Below the pieces are notes generated by a model. The model was not told the DNA's origin. It saw nothing but the letters and a program-made list of their open reading frames with translations, and ran no database searches. 64,000 nucleotides of DNA from Solimicrobium sp040544425. GTDB lineage: Bacteria; Pseudomonadota; Gammaproteobacteria; Burkholderiales; Burkholderiaceae_D. This document shows, one piece after another, positions 34,577 to 44,316 of this stretch. The translations under genes and the position numbers were made by a program. Every line of letters starts with the position of its first letter. The stretch's first letter is position 1. The stretch is taken from positions 1-64,000 of the forward strand of contig JBEONO010000015.1 in the NCBI GenBank assembly GCA_040544425.1, written 5' to 3'.

Positions 34577-35773
34577 TTATTCCCAATTCAAAGCGCCACC
34601 AGTTTGATATTCGATGACCCGCGTCTCAAAAAAATTACGCTCTTTTTTCAGGTCGATCATCTCGCTCATCCAAGGGAAAGGGTTCTCTTCGTTCGGAAAT
34701 AATGCTTCCAATCCGATCTGCTGCGCGCGACGATTTGCGATGAATCTGAGATAGCCTTTGAACATCGGCGCATTCAGTCCAAGCACACCACGCGGCATCG
34801 TATCTTCGGCATAGCGATACTCCAACTCGACTGCATGTAAAAACAACGTTTTTATCTCGTCGCGGAATTCCGGTGTCCACAAATGTGGGTTCTCCATCTT
34901 GATCGTGTTGATCAAATCGATTCCAAAATTGCAGTGCATCGATTCGTCGCGCAGGATGTATTGGTACTGCTCGGCTGCACCCATCATCTTGTTCTGACGA
35001 CCCAGTGCCAGGATCTGGGTGAAGCCAACATAGAAGAACAATCCTTCCATCAGGCAGGCAAACACGATCAGCGACTTGAGCAAGGTCTGATCATTTTCGG
35101 GCGTGCCGGTTTTGAATTCCGGGTTGGTCAGCGCGTCGATAAACGGAATCAGGAATTCGTCCTTGTCGCGGATCGACGCCACTTCGTGGTACGCGTTAAA
35201 GATTTCGGCCTCGTCCAGACCGAGCGACTCAACGATATATTGATAAGCATGGGTGTGAATGGCTTCTTCAAAAGCCTGACGCAACAGGTACTGGCGGCAC
35301 TCCGGTGCCGTGATGTGGCGGTAGGTGCCGAGCACGATGTTATTGGCGGCCAGTGAATCGGCGGTCACGAAGAAACCCAGATTGCGGGTGACCAGGCGGC
35401 GCTCGTCCGGGGTCAAACCGTTAGGGTTCTTCCACAGTTCAATATCGCGCTGCATGTTGATCTCTTGCGGCATCCAGTGATTGGCGCAGCCGGCCAGATA
35501 CTTGTCCCAGGCCCATTTGTACTTGAATGGCACCAGCTGGTTGACGTCGGTGGCGCCATTGATAATCCGCTTGTCGGCAGCATTGACGCGGCGGGCAATC
35601 TGTTCGGCCGCGACCGGCACTTCATTTTTACTTGGTGCCGAGACAGGCACGAACACCTGCTCATAAGCCTGTTCCTGAACACGCAACGACGGTTGGGTTT
35701 GCAGAGTTTGCAAGGCCGGTGTCGCCAGACTGGCTTTGGCTGACTCGGTTACTTCATCATCCCATGAGAGCAT
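34577..35773 (-). CDS. nrdB: Ribonucleoside-diphosphate reductase, beta subunit (class Ia)
   Basis: It supplies the tyrosyl radical for deoxyribonucleotide synthesis. The 398-residue protein keeps the metal ligands in T-A-D-S-L, F-E-E-A-I-H, L-M-E-G and D-E-S-M-H and a tyrosine in H-T-H-A-Y-Q-Y-I at the radical position. The ATG at 35773 has AAGGA seven bases upstream and begins M-L-S-W-D, a common start for this family. The longer frame runs into nrdA without a ribosome-binding site. It lies 44 bases after nrdA in one operon. Confidence 0.97.
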   Translation of the reverse strand: MLSWDDEVTESAKASLATPALQTLQTQPSLRVQEQAYEQVFVPVSAPSKNEVPVAAEQIARRVNAADKRIINGATDVNQLVPFKYKWAWDKYLAGCANHWMPQEINMQRDIELWKNPNGLTPDERRLVTRNLGFFVTADSLAANNIVLGTYRHITAPECRQYLLRQAFEEAIHTHAYQYIVESLGLDEAEIFNAYHEVASIRDKDEFLIPFIDALTNPEFKTGTPENDQTLLKSLIVFACLMEGLFFYVGFTQILALGRQNKMMGAAEQYQYILRDESMHCNFGIDLINTIKMENPHLWTPEFRDEIKTLFLHAVELEYRYAEDTMPRGVLGLNAPMFKGYLRFIANRRAQQIGLEALFPNEENPFPWMSEMIDLKKERNFFETRVIEYQTGGALNWE

Positions 35774-35817
35774 TTTTATATCCTTTTTTGTGTGCATTGA
35801 TGCGGTGTTATTTAGTG

Positions 35818-38754
35818 TTACTGGCAGGCTTCGCATTCTTCGAAACCGTCATCTCCTGGTCGCAGCATGCAGGCTGGGCCATCCGTTTCTGGCGTGGCAT
35901 CGGTGCTGCTGATGCCGGTGAAGGTCGTCGCGGAACCGGCGGAACTCATCATCGAACCCTGCGCGCCGTCCACCGCAACGGCGTTTAATGCGCCAGTTTT
36001 TGATGTCGATTTTTCAGTATGCGTTGCGCCGATCGTGCGCAGATAGTATGTGGTTTTTAAGCCACGCAACCATGCTGTCTTATACGTCTCGTCGAGTTTT
36101 TTACCGGATGCACCGGCCATATAAATGTTCAGCGACTGTGCCTGATCGATCCATTTTTGACGACGTGCCGCCGCTTCGATGATCCAGATCGTATCGACTT
36201 CAAATGCGGTTGCGTACAAGGCCCGCAGGTCGGCCGGGATCCGGTCGATCTTGGCCAGGCTGCCGTCAAAGTATTTCAGATCCGAGATCATCACTTCATC
36301 CCACATGCCGCGGTTCTTCAGATCGCGCACCAGATATTCATTGATCTCGGTGAATTCGCCGGACAGGTTGGACTTCACATACAGGTTCTGATAGGTCGGT
36401 TCAATACAGGCCGAGACGTTGATGATGTTGGAGATCGTGGCGGTTGGTGCAATCGCCACGCAGTTCGAGTTACGCATGCCGTATTGTTTGATCCGGTTGC
36501 GTACCAGGCTCCAGTCCATGGATTCGCTGCTGTCGACTTCCAGATATCCGCCGCGTTCTTCGGCCAGCAGTCTCAAGGAATCTTGCGGCAGGATGCCGCG
36601 ATCCCACAGGGAACCGCGATATGAACTGTAGGTACCGCGTTCTTCAGCCAGCTCGGTAGAGGCCAGGTAAGCGTAATAGCAGACTGCTTCCATTGAGGTA
36701 TCGGCAAACTGCACCGCTTCTTCTGACGCATAGGACGTACGGATCATATGCAGACAATCCTGGAAACCCATAATGCCCATGCCAACCGGACGATGCCGCA
36801 AATTGGATTCGCGCGCTTTTTTCACGGCGTAGTAGTTAATGTCGATGACATTGTCGAGCATGCGCATTGCGGTACGAACGGTTTTTTGCAATTTAACATG
36901 GTCGAGCTTGCCGTCTTTCATATGCGCTGGCAGGTTCACGGAACCCAGATTACAGACCGCGATTTCCTTTTCGTTGGTGTTCAGCGTGATTTCAGTGCAC
37001 AGATTCGATGAGTGCACCACGCCTACATGCTGCTGTGGCGAGCGGATATTGCAGGGATCTTTGAAGGTAATCCATGGATGGCCGGTTTCAAACAGCATCG
37101 ACAACATCTTGCGCCACAGGTCCAGAGCCTGCACTTTTTTAAAGACTTTGATTTCACCGCGCGCAGCCTTGGCTTCATATGCGACGTAGGCGGTTTCAAA
37201 TGCCTTGCCATATTTGTCATGCAGATCGGTGGCGTCGGACGGGGAGAACAAGGTCCATTCGCCTTTTTCCATGACGCGTTTCATGAACAGATCGGGAATC
37301 CAGTTCGCGGTATTCATGTCGTGCGTGCGACGGCGGTCGTCGCCGGTGTTTTTGCGCAGCTCAAGAAATTCTTCCACGTCCATGTGCCAGGTTTCCAGGT
37401 AAGCGCACACCGCGCCTTTGCGTTTTCCGCCCTGGTTGACTGCCACTGCCGTGTCATTGACGACTTTCAGGAACGGCACCACGCCTTGTGATTTACCGTT
37501 GGTCCCTTTGATATGCGCACCTAATGAACGCACCGGCGTCCAGTCATTACCCAGTCCGCCGGCGTATTTGGCCAGCAAGGCATTTTCTTTGATGGCTTCA
37601 TAGATACCCTCCAGATCATCCGACACGGTAGTCAAATAGCAAGACGATAATTGCGACCGCAAGGTGCCGGAATTGAACAGGGTTGGGGTCGAGCTCATGA
37701 AATCGAAACTGGACAACAGGTTATAGAATTCGATGGCGCGCGTAGTGCGGTCGATCTCATTCAATGCCAATCCCATGGCAACGCGCATAAAGAATACCTG
37801 GGGCATTTCGATATGGCTGCCTTCGATATGCAGGAAATAGCGGTCATATAAAGTCTGCAGACCCAGATAACCGAACTGCAGATCGCGATCAGCGACCAGG
37901 GCGTTAGCCAGTTTGTCCAACTCGTATTCCGCCAGGCGCTGGTCCAGCAACTCGGCTTTGATACCCTTCTTGATGAACTCCGGGAAGTAAGTCACATAGC
38001 GTTCAGCGGCATTTTGTTGTGACACTTCCTGGCCGAATACTTCAGAGCGAATCGTGTGCAGCAACAACCGCGCGGTAACCTGGCTGTAGGCCGGCTCTTT
38101 TTCCATCATGGCACGTGCTGCCAGAATCGCCGACTTGTACAGCTCTTCGACCGGCACGTTGTGATACAAATTCTTCAAGGTTTCAGTCAGGATCGCTTCA
38201 GCATCGACCAACTCATTCAAACCAACGCACGCTGCGCTGATCAGATTGCGTACCTGCTGCACATCCAGCGGCTGGCTCTGTCCATTCACCAGTACCTGCA
38301 ACTGACTGGCGGCCTGCGCTTCCGGATGGCTCGCTTCCTGTTGCGCACGACGTTCTTCCATGCGCTTAAAACGGTACAGCACATATGAACGCGCCACATC
38401 ATGTTCGCCCGAACGCATCAAAGCCAGTTCTACCTGATCCTGGACATCTTCAATATGAAAAGTGCCGCCGTTAGGTTGACGGCGCAACAAGGCGCTGACC
38501 ACGCTGGCAGTCAGTTGCTCGACGATTTCGCGAACCCGTGCCGATGCGGCGCCTTGTCCGCCGGTGACGGCAATAAAAGCCTTTGTCATCGCGATCGCAA
38601 TTTTTGACGGTTCAAAACTGACCACCGCTCCGTTGCGTCGGATGATTCGGTATTCCGTATAAGACAGGGAAGGCTCTAAAGGGTTGATTCCAACTGGCGC
38701 CACTTGGGTTGGATTGAATTGGGATGGAGTAGATTGTTCAGTTGAAGAGTGCAT
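35818..38754 (-). CDS. nrdA: Ribonucleoside-diphosphate reductase, alpha subunit (class Ia)
   Basis: It reduces ribonucleoside diphosphates. The 978-residue protein has an N-terminal ATP-cone (about 35-130) for allosteric dATP control. Active-site residues are present: S-S-C-Y-L, S-N-L-C-T-E, A-V-C-N-L-G-S-V-N-L and the radical-transfer pair in T-T-Y-Y-L. The C-terminus ends in C-E-A-C-Q, the shuttle cysteines. The first 35 residues are Pro/Ser/Thr-rich and probably flexible. GGAGG lies four bases before the ATG. Paired NrdR boxes upstream indicate repression when dNTPs are plentiful. Confidence 0.98.
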   Translation of the reverse strand: MHSSTEQSTPSQFNPTQVAPVGINPLEPSLSYTEYRIIRRNGAVVSFEPSKIAIAMTKAFIAVTGGQGAASARVREIVEQLTASVVSALLRRQPNGGTFHIEDVQDQVELALMRSGEHDVARSYVLYRFKRMEERRAQQEASHPEAQAASQLQVLVNGQSQPLDVQQVRNLISAACVGLNELVDAEAILTETLKNLYHNVPVEELYKSAILAARAMMEKEPAYSQVTARLLLHTIRSEVFGQEVSQQNAAERYVTYFPEFIKKGIKAELLDQRLAEYELDKLANALVADRDLQFGYLGLQTLYDRYFLHIEGSHIEMPQVFFMRVAMGLALNEIDRTTRAIEFYNLLSSFDFMSSTPTLFNSGTLRSQLSSCYLTTVSDDLEGIYEAIKENALLAKYAGGLGNDWTPVRSLGAHIKGTNGKSQGVVPFLKVVNDTAVAVNQGGKRKGAVCAYLETWHMDVEEFLELRKNTGDDRRRTHDMNTANWIPDLFMKRVMEKGEWTLFSPSDATDLHDKYGKAFETAYVAYEAKAARGEIKVFKKVQALDLWRKMLSMLFETGHPWITFKDPCNIRSPQQHVGVVHSSNLCTEITLNTNEKEIAVCNLGSVNLPAHMKDGKLDHVKLQKTVRTAMRMLDNVIDINYYAVKKARESNLRHRPVGMGIMGFQDCLHMIRTSYASEEAVQFADTSMEAVCYYAYLASTELAEERGTYSSYRGSLWDRGILPQDSLRLLAEERGGYLEVDSSESMDWSLVRNRIKQYGMRNSNCVAIAPTATISNIINVSACIEPTYQNLYVKSNLSGEFTEINEYLVRDLKNRGMWDEVMISDLKYFDGSLAKIDRIPADLRALYATAFEVDTIWIIEAAARRQKWIDQAQSLNIYMAGASGKKLDETYKTAWLRGLKTTYYLRTIGATHTEKSTSKTGALNAVAVDGAQGSMMSSAGSATTFTGISSTDATPETDGPACMLRPGDDGFEECEACQ

Positions 38755-38779
38755 GTAGCCTCCAGAGTCATTGTTAAGA

Positions 38780-38801
38780 ACGGCACACGGATATGTGCCG
38801 T
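38780..38801 (-). repeat. Hairpin in the nrdA leader
   Basis: ACGGCACA pairs with TGTGCCGT around a six-base loop, about 25 bases before the nrdA start codon on the transcribed strand. It could influence leader translation or RNA stability. On the opposite strand it is followed by a T-run and would look like a terminator. Confidence 0.45.
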
Positions 38802-38984
38802 CTGTATTTTTTAATTAATTTGGGTAGAGATTTGCTTATCAATGAACAAATCAGAGTCAGCGTTGATTCTATTTATAAAAAAACTAGCGCCTACTGATTT
38901 GATTAATAAGCCAAAATCATGATTCGAGCACCTTAAAACTGTCCCTTTTAGGGTGACTGTGATTTTCCGCAATTTCACAGAAAA

Positions 38985-39031
38985 ACACTATATCTAGTAA
39001 TCCGTTTCATAATTTTGACTAATTCTAGTGC
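38985..39031 (-). promoter_or_regulatory. Pair of NrdR boxes upstream of nrdAB
   Basis: Two 16-base elements, ACACTATATCTAGTAA (38985-39000) and TGACTAATTCTAGTGC (39016-39031), match the NrdR consensus (acaCTAtaTaTAGtgt-like). They begin 31 bases apart, three helical turns, the spacing known for NrdR targets. They lie about 230-280 bases upstream of nrdA on the minus strand and no other nrd gene is near. Confidence 0.85.
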
Positions 39032-39113
39032 TGAGCATTTTACAATGCAATCGCTTTTTGATTTATTTTTTTTGCATTTGACGTCAAACACTCCGACGCG
39101 GCAATTGACTTTT

Positions 39114-39728
39114 TTAACGAGTAGCGTGATTGCGTATCGCAGCGTTAGCAAGCACTAACGGGAAGTGATGGCTTAGTAAATTTTGATACAGTGCCCAATC
39201 AAAAAAAGGACCCGGATCGGTTTTTCTTGATGGTGCGATGTCTTGATGGCCGAGTATGTGGTGGATCGGATAATGTTGCACCAGCAGATTCGTCAGACGC
39301 GCCAAAGTGTCATACTGGGCGGGCTCAAACGGAACAAAATCACTTCCTTCCAATTCCACCCCAATCGAAAAATCGTTACAGCGTTCGCGCGCCATAAACT
39401 GGGAAACGCCGGCATGCCAGGCACGCTGGTCGGTGGAAACAAATTGAAGCAAGGCGCCGCTGCGCGCAATGAAGAAATGGCTTGAGAGCCTGGCACCGGC
39501 CAGCTGGGCAAAATCCGGGTGCGCGGCCGTATCCAGGCAGTTCAGAAACAAGTCACTGACATAACAGGTATCAGAAGTGGAGAACTGCCCCAGCGGCAGA
39601 CTGATGGCATGAATCACCAGCAGGTCGGTGACCGTTCCGATTGGTCGGGCATCATAATTCGGTGAAGGCAGTCGCCTGGCATCGTCGACCCAACCCTGAT
39701 TCATTGTGTTTAGTTTGGGCGCCATCAT
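39114..39728 (-). CDS. ampD: 1,6-anhydro-N-acetylmuramyl-L-alanine amidase AmpD
   Basis: This cytosolic zinc amidase cuts the peptide from anhydro-muropeptides in cell-wall recycling. Its loss derepresses AmpC-type beta-lactamase in other species. The 204-residue protein has zinc ligands in L-V-I-H-A-I-S and L-G-H-Q-D-I-A-P-S-R-K-T-D-P-G and the glutamate in G-V-E-L-E-G. It shares an ATGATG with the pilR stop and is the last gene of the ccsA-pilSR operon. Confidence 0.95.
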   Translation of the reverse strand: MMAPKLNTMNQGWVDDARRLPSPNYDARPIGTVTDLLVIHAISLPLGQFSTSDTCYVSDLFLNCLDTAAHPDFAQLAGARLSSHFFIARSGALLQFVSTDQRAWHAGVSQFMARERCNDFSIGVELEGSDFVPFEPAQYDTLARLTNLLVQHYPIHHILGHQDIAPSRKTDPGPFFDWALYQNLLSHHFPLVLANAAIRNHATR

Positions 39729-41248
39729 TCTGATTCATCGATTTTCAATTTTTGAATTTGATAGCGCAACTGTCTGAAACTGACTCCCAACAGTTCGGCG
39801 GCCTGAGTTTTGTTATAGCGTGTTTTCTGCAAGGCCCGCAAAATGATGTCTCGTTCGACCTGCTCCAAATAGGCTGGCAGGGATTTCGGCAAATCGTCGT
39901 TAGTATTCTGGCTGGCTGGCACCACCGCGGCTGCTTCAGCAGGCACTGGCAAAGGTTCGACAGCTTTGGCCAGCGGTTCGGGAATCGTTTTCAGCTCAAC
40001 TGGCGCATGGCTGAGATCCACATGCAAACCTTCCTGGATGGTCTGGACCGGGCTGACCACTTCTGACAAGGCCAACGGTCTGGTCGACTTCAATGCCAAA
40101 TCGGCATACTGGACCACACCATCGTTGGCAAAGGCCAGCGCGCGCTCCAGAATATTTTCCAGTTCGCGCACATTGCCGGGAAAATCATAGTGGTTCAAGG
40201 CGGCCAGCGCATCGGAGGCCAGGCTCACTGTCTTGCCTGACAGCCTGTGTAAAATTCCTTCCGACAGGAGCGCGATGTCATCGCGCCGCTCGCGCAGGGA
40301 CGGCAGTTTGAGCTCAATCACATTCAATCGGTAATACAGATCCTGCCTGAACCGCTTGTTCGCCACGCACTCTTCCAGATCCTGGTGGGTGGCACTGATG
40401 ATACGCACATCGACAGTCTCTTCTGAGGTTGCACCGATCTTGCGCACGGCACGTTCCTGTATGGCGCGCAGCAGCTTGACCTGCATCGCCAACGGCAGAT
40501 CGGCCACTTCATCGAGCATCAGGGTGCCGCCATTGGCCGCCTGAAAAAAACCTTCGCGCTCTTCCGTTGCCCCGGTAAACGACCCTTTGCGGTAACCGAA
40601 AAACTCGGCTTCCATCAGCGCCTCGGGAATGGCACCACAATTGACCGCCACAAAAGGTTTGCTGGCCCGGGCACTTTGCGCATGAATTTCACGCGCGGCC
40701 AGTTCCTTGCCGCTACCGGATTCTCCCCAAATCGACACCGGTGCCATGCTGCGCGCCAGGCGACCAATCTGGGTTCGCAAATCCTGCATCACTGGTGACT
40801 GTCCCAGCAGCCGTGAGCCTTGATTGTGCTGCTGAGCAGAGTGCGATTTATTGTGGCTGACCTGCAATGCCGAATTGACCAGTTTTCTTAACTGATCCAG
40901 CGCGACCGGCTTCGACAGATAGTCAAAGGCACCGGCTTTTAACGCAATCACCGCATTGTCGGTGCTGCCAAATGCAGTGATGACCGCGATCGGGATATTC
41001 TTGTTACTCTTGGCAACCTCTTCCACCAACTCCAGGCCGAGGCCATCCGGCAAGCGCATATCAGTGAGCACCAGCGAATAACTGTTTTGCGAGAACAGGC
41101 TTCTGGCCTTGGCCAAATTTTCGGCACTGTCGACATCCATCCCCATTTTAATCAGGGTAATCTCCAGCAATTCGCGGATATGTGCCTCATCGTCGACGAC
41201 CAGTATGCGCGGAACAGCGGTGTTGGGTGGATTTCGATTCATGTTCAT
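39725..41248 (-). CDS. pilR: Sigma-54-dependent response regulator PilR
   Basis: The 507-residue regulator has a receiver domain (V-D-D-E ... L-T-D-M-R-L-P-D-G), an AAA+ domain with Walker A G-E-S-G-S-G-K-E and the sigma-54 motif E-F-F-G-Y-R-K-G-S-F-T-G-A, and a Fis-type helix-turn-helix (Y-N-K-T-Q-A-A-E-L-L-G-V-S). The receptor loop reads G-Y-R-K-G-S-F-T-G-A rather than the common G-H-E-K-G-A-F-T-G-A. The adjacent pilS supports its role as activator of pilin genes. Confidence 0.92.
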   Translation of the reverse strand: MNMNRNPPNTAVPRILVVDDEAHIRELLEITLIKMGMDVDSAENLAKARSLFSQNSYSLVLTDMRLPDGLGLELVEEVAKSNKNIPIAVITAFGSTDNAVIALKAGAFDYLSKPVALDQLRKLVNSALQVSHNKSHSAQQHNQGSRLLGQSPVMQDLRTQIGRLARSMAPVSIWGESGSGKELAAREIHAQSARASKPFVAVNCGAIPEALMEAEFFGYRKGSFTGATEEREGFFQAANGGTLMLDEVADLPLAMQVKLLRAIQERAVRKIGATSEETVDVRIISATHQDLEECVANKRFRQDLYYRLNVIELKLPSLRERRDDIALLSEGILHRLSGKTVSLASDALAALNHYDFPGNVRELENILERALAFANDGVVQYADLALKSTRPLALSEVVSPVQTIQEGLHVDLSHAPVELKTIPEPLAKAVEPLPVPAEAAAVVPASQNTNDDLPKSLPAYLEQVERDIILRALQKTRYNKTQAAELLGVSFRQLRYQIQKLKIDESE

Positions 41249-41270
41249 AGCAGGGCAAATTTTGACTACT

Positions 41271-42962
41271 TTACTTAGGTTTAACGAAGGTGATTACAAA
41301 CCGGCCGTGAGTTCTGGAAAAGTCATTGCTGACTTCCTTTTCTGTAATGCGATATTCATAGTCAAGCAGTGCACCGTTATTTAAGCACAGTTCGCGCGCC
41401 ATATATAAGCCCAATCCGGTTCCGCGACTCGAGGTCGTATAAAACGGCTCAAACAGGTGCGCGCGCACATCGGCAGTGATCCCGGGCCCGTCATCGCGGA
41501 CATGTAACTCAAGTTGGTCATCCAGATCGGCGACCACAAACATCTGAATGCTGCCTGCGGCTCCGCTCGCATAACGAACGGCGTTGGTCAGCAAATTGAC
41601 AACCACCTCGCGTAAATGCAGGGGATCGAAGCGCACCATCAGATGATCCGGCGCGGAAAGCTGCACCACTTCTGCCGATAATCGGTGTGTCTCCTGGAAT
41701 TCCTGCAAAATCTCCTGCACTGCCGGTTTCAATAAAAACGGTTCCAGATTGGTTTGTGCTTTGCGCGACAGGCGCAGGATATCTTCAATCAACTGGTTCA
41801 GTCGCGACACATTGTCATTGACGATCTTGACCAGGCGCGCGCCCTGATCCGGGCTCAGGTCCGCTTCACCCAATAATCCAGCCGCATAGGAGATCGACGA
41901 GAGTGGATTTCTGACTTCATGCGCGATACTGGCAGTCAGCCGTCCCATCGATGCCAGCTTCAACTGCTGTGCCTGATTTTCAATTTCCGAGGCGTCCTGT
42001 AAAAAAATAATGAAACGTTCCTCGTCTTCGCCGGATTCTCCACCGACATTAACAAACCTCAGTTTCAAATGCGTCACTACGTCGTTGCGAATTCCTTTCA
42101 CCATCACCGAGTCCACCTGTCCCGCATCATCGCGCACAGCGGCAAAGGCGATTGTATCGATCCAACCGTGTTCGGTGTCGGGCACATGATTGAGCCATGA
42201 GTAAAAGGCATCGGCAATCGGTTGCAGGCCGGGCATGTCGCTCAAGCGCGATTGCCCGGCAATCATTGTGATCCCCAACATGTTCTGCGCCGCCTGATTG
42301 CACTCGTAAACCAGGCTTCTGGCATCAACCACCAGGACGCCATCACCCATATCGGCCACTACCAGCCGATTGATTTCCTGCTGCACACGCAGACTTTTTT
42401 CGTGCTGAGCGGCGAGTTCTTCCTGGCGTATCAACCGATTTGCCAGCCGGTTTACAACATAGACTACTGCCAGGAACACGGCCCCATACAGGCCTGCACC
42501 GGAAAGAGCAATCGCCGATCCGGAAACAAATTCCTGAACCGAGCTGACCACCATTAAATAAATCGCCACCAGTGAGGACAGGAATAAAGCCCAGACCAAC
42601 GGTGCCAGGATGGCGCAACTGGCCAATGGAAACAGATACAAAATAACAACGCTGGTTTTTATTCCACCGGCGAAAAAAAACAGGAGCGAAATGATAACCA
42701 CGTCAAAAGTGACTTGCTCACTGAGCTGCCAGAAAAAAAACTGCTTCAATTTTTCCTGCAAAACCACAAACCCGATTCCCCCCACTATATAGACCAGACA
42801 AACTGCCCGATAAACCTGGGGATCGATCGACCAGATATATTTGCTGTTATTGATTCCCAACAGGCTCATCAAGACCAGGGCAATCAACACTCGGGTAATG
42901 GTCAGCGCCCTTAATGAGCGCCACAATGTCGCATTGGGATTTTGATCGAGACTTCGGTTCAT
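41271..42962 (-). CDS. pilS: Sensor histidine kinase PilS
   Basis: A 563-residue inner-membrane kinase with about six hydrophobic segments in the first 190 residues, then a PAS domain (V-A-D-M-G-D-G-V-L-V-V-D) and the kinase core. The H-box is S-I-A-H-E-V-R-N-P-L-S-S, the N-box L-L-T-N-A-V-R-Y-A and the G-boxes D-D-G-P-G-I and G-T-G-L-G-L-Y. It phosphorylates PilR in response to pilin levels in Pseudomonas. It overlaps the PP0621 gene by four bases and pilR follows 22 bases later. Confidence 0.92.
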   Translation of the reverse strand: MNRSLDQNPNATLWRSLRALTITRVLIALVLMSLLGINNSKYIWSIDPQVYRAVCLVYIVGGIGFVVLQEKLKQFFFWQLSEQVTFDVVIISLLFFFAGGIKTSVVILYLFPLASCAILAPLVWALFLSSLVAIYLMVVSSVQEFVSGSAIALSGAGLYGAVFLAVVYVVNRLANRLIRQEELAAQHEKSLRVQQEINRLVVADMGDGVLVVDARSLVYECNQAAQNMLGITMIAGQSRLSDMPGLQPIADAFYSWLNHVPDTEHGWIDTIAFAAVRDDAGQVDSVMVKGIRNDVVTHLKLRFVNVGGESGEDEERFIIFLQDASEIENQAQQLKLASMGRLTASIAHEVRNPLSSISYAAGLLGEADLSPDQGARLVKIVNDNVSRLNQLIEDILRLSRKAQTNLEPFLLKPAVQEILQEFQETHRLSAEVVQLSAPDHLMVRFDPLHLREVVVNLLTNAVRYASGAAGSIQMFVVADLDDQLELHVRDDGPGITADVRAHLFEPFYTTSSRGTGLGLYMARELCLNNGALLDYEYRITEKEVSNDFSRTHGRFVITFVKPK

Positions 42963-43249
42963 TCGGAAGTGACTGATGATTGGCCGGCATACAGTCGCCG
43001 ATGATCTTCACTGCAGAAATAAAGCTCGGCGGACGGCGTCACGGCGTGCACCGCTTCCGAGGCGGGAAGATAAAGATGACACTGTGCGCAGGCCACCATG
43101 TTTTCAACCGGTGCAGACTGTTGCTTCGGCATGGCAGCCTCGGCGTCGAATTCCTTGGTGCCGCGCAGATTGGCCTGCACACCCCGCGCCTTGCTGCGGA
43201 TCGCGAAAATCACCAGAACGGCCAGAACCAACCAGACCAGCAATCTCAT
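42959..43249 (-). CDS. PP0621 family small membrane-anchored Cys protein
   Basis: A 96-residue protein with one N-terminal helix (about 4-20) and a cytosolic or periplasmic tail containing C-A-Q-C-H and Y-F-C-S-E-D-H, a probable metal-binding finger of three cysteines and one or more histidines. The family is known from pilS neighbourhoods in Betaproteobacteria, but its function is not assigned. It overlaps both neighbours by four bases, so it is made together with the CcsA-like protein and PilS. Confidence 0.85.
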   Translation of the reverse strand: MRLLVWLVLAVLVIFAIRSKARGVQANLRGTKEFDAEAAMPKQQSAPVENMVACAQCHLYLPASEAVHAVTPSAELYFCSEDHRRLYAGQSSVTSE

Positions 43250-44055
43250 AAAAAACTCCGATGCAGAATGACTTCAAACACAAAGCGGCTGCCAACGTAG
43301 GCCATCAACAAGGTCGCAAATCCCGTCAAGGTCAAGCTCAGCGCCGTCTTGCCGCGCCAGCCGCGCCATTGACGTCCGCCCAACAAGATCCCGAACAGCA
43401 GCCAGGACAATAAGGTGAAGACAGTTTTATGATCCCATTTAAAGGCGACGCCAAAGATCTGTTCGGAAAAGGCCATGCCTGACACGACCGTCAGGCTGAG
43501 TAAAATAAACCCGATCAATACCAGTCTGAACAGAATGCGCTCCATTAACAGCAAAGCCGGCAGACGTTCAAGTACCCGGTTCAACCAGCCTGCAGAAAAT
43601 ACGGAGGACCGATTGCGCAGTCGCGCTTCCTGCATGGCCATCAGTACCGCATGAAATGCCGCGATCGTCAATGTGCTGTAGGCCAGCAAGGCGATGGCAA
43701 TATGCCAGGGGAACCAGGTCGACTTGCCAGCCATCGAAATCAGTTGGCCTGGGAAAAAAAGTGGCAGAAGAACCTGGGTCGCAGCACCTGGCAGCACGAG
43801 AAAGCGCAATCCGTCCAGCGGCAATTGCCAGTTCTCCAACCAATATGCCAGCACCGAAATCCATAATGCAGTGGACAGCATCATCGCAAAACCAAGTCGC
43901 ATACCAACGGGTGAACTGACTTCCAGCCACAGGGCTGCGCCGTGCACGGACCAGCCGAGCACAATCACAGAAGAAATCAGCCAGCGTCCGCGCGCGGGCA
44001 GGAACAGGCAACTGACGTACAGGATTGCGGCGATGATTGTTAGATAGGTTTGCAT
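43246..44055 (-). CDS. CcsA/YpjD-like cytochrome c assembly family protein
   Basis: A 269-residue protein with about eight membrane helices. The W-(F)-P-W-H motif and the later F-K-W-D-H-K-T-V-F-T-L-L-S-W belong to the CcmC/CcsA haem-handling superfamily. YpjD-like members often sit next to ffh, as here, and are not proven to act in cytochrome c maturation. The gene is divergent from ffh and heads the operon through ampD. Confidence 0.85.
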   Translation of the reverse strand: MQTYLTIIAAILYVSCLFLPARGRWLISSVIVLGWSVHGAALWLEVSSPVGMRLGFAMMLSTALWISVLAYWLENWQLPLDGLRFLVLPGAATQVLLPLFFPGQLISMAGKSTWFPWHIAIALLAYSTLTIAAFHAVLMAMQEARLRNRSSVFSAGWLNRVLERLPALLLMERILFRLVLIGFILLSLTVVSGMAFSEQIFGVAFKWDHKTVFTLLSWLLFGILLGGRQWRGWRGKTALSLTLTGFATLLMAYVGSRFVFEVILHRSFL

Positions 44056-44316
44056 GGGGCTGAGTTTACACTATGTAGGGCGCATGAATGAAACCACAAC
44101 AGGATTGTTCTTGCAATGATTTCTCTGTTTTTTTGCGCGGACTGTCCTTGCTGTCTATAAAACCGAAGCAATTTATCGGGTTATTTTTTTTGTAATAGAC
44201 CGGCACATTGGCAACCCGTATTGCGGCAGTTCAGAATTGATTAATCCTTGGCCCCTTTGCATCGGGTAAAATGCTGCTTTGCAGCCCGCACCCACCACCC
44301 TGAGAAATCCGATCCC

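Larger units (their letters stand above)
38755..39113. other. Intergenic region between nrdA and ampD
   Basis: The 359 bases hold the nrdA leader, its hairpin and the two NrdR boxes. The rest is AT-rich. I see no gene, and no -35/-10 pair stands out enough to be named. Confidence 0.5.
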
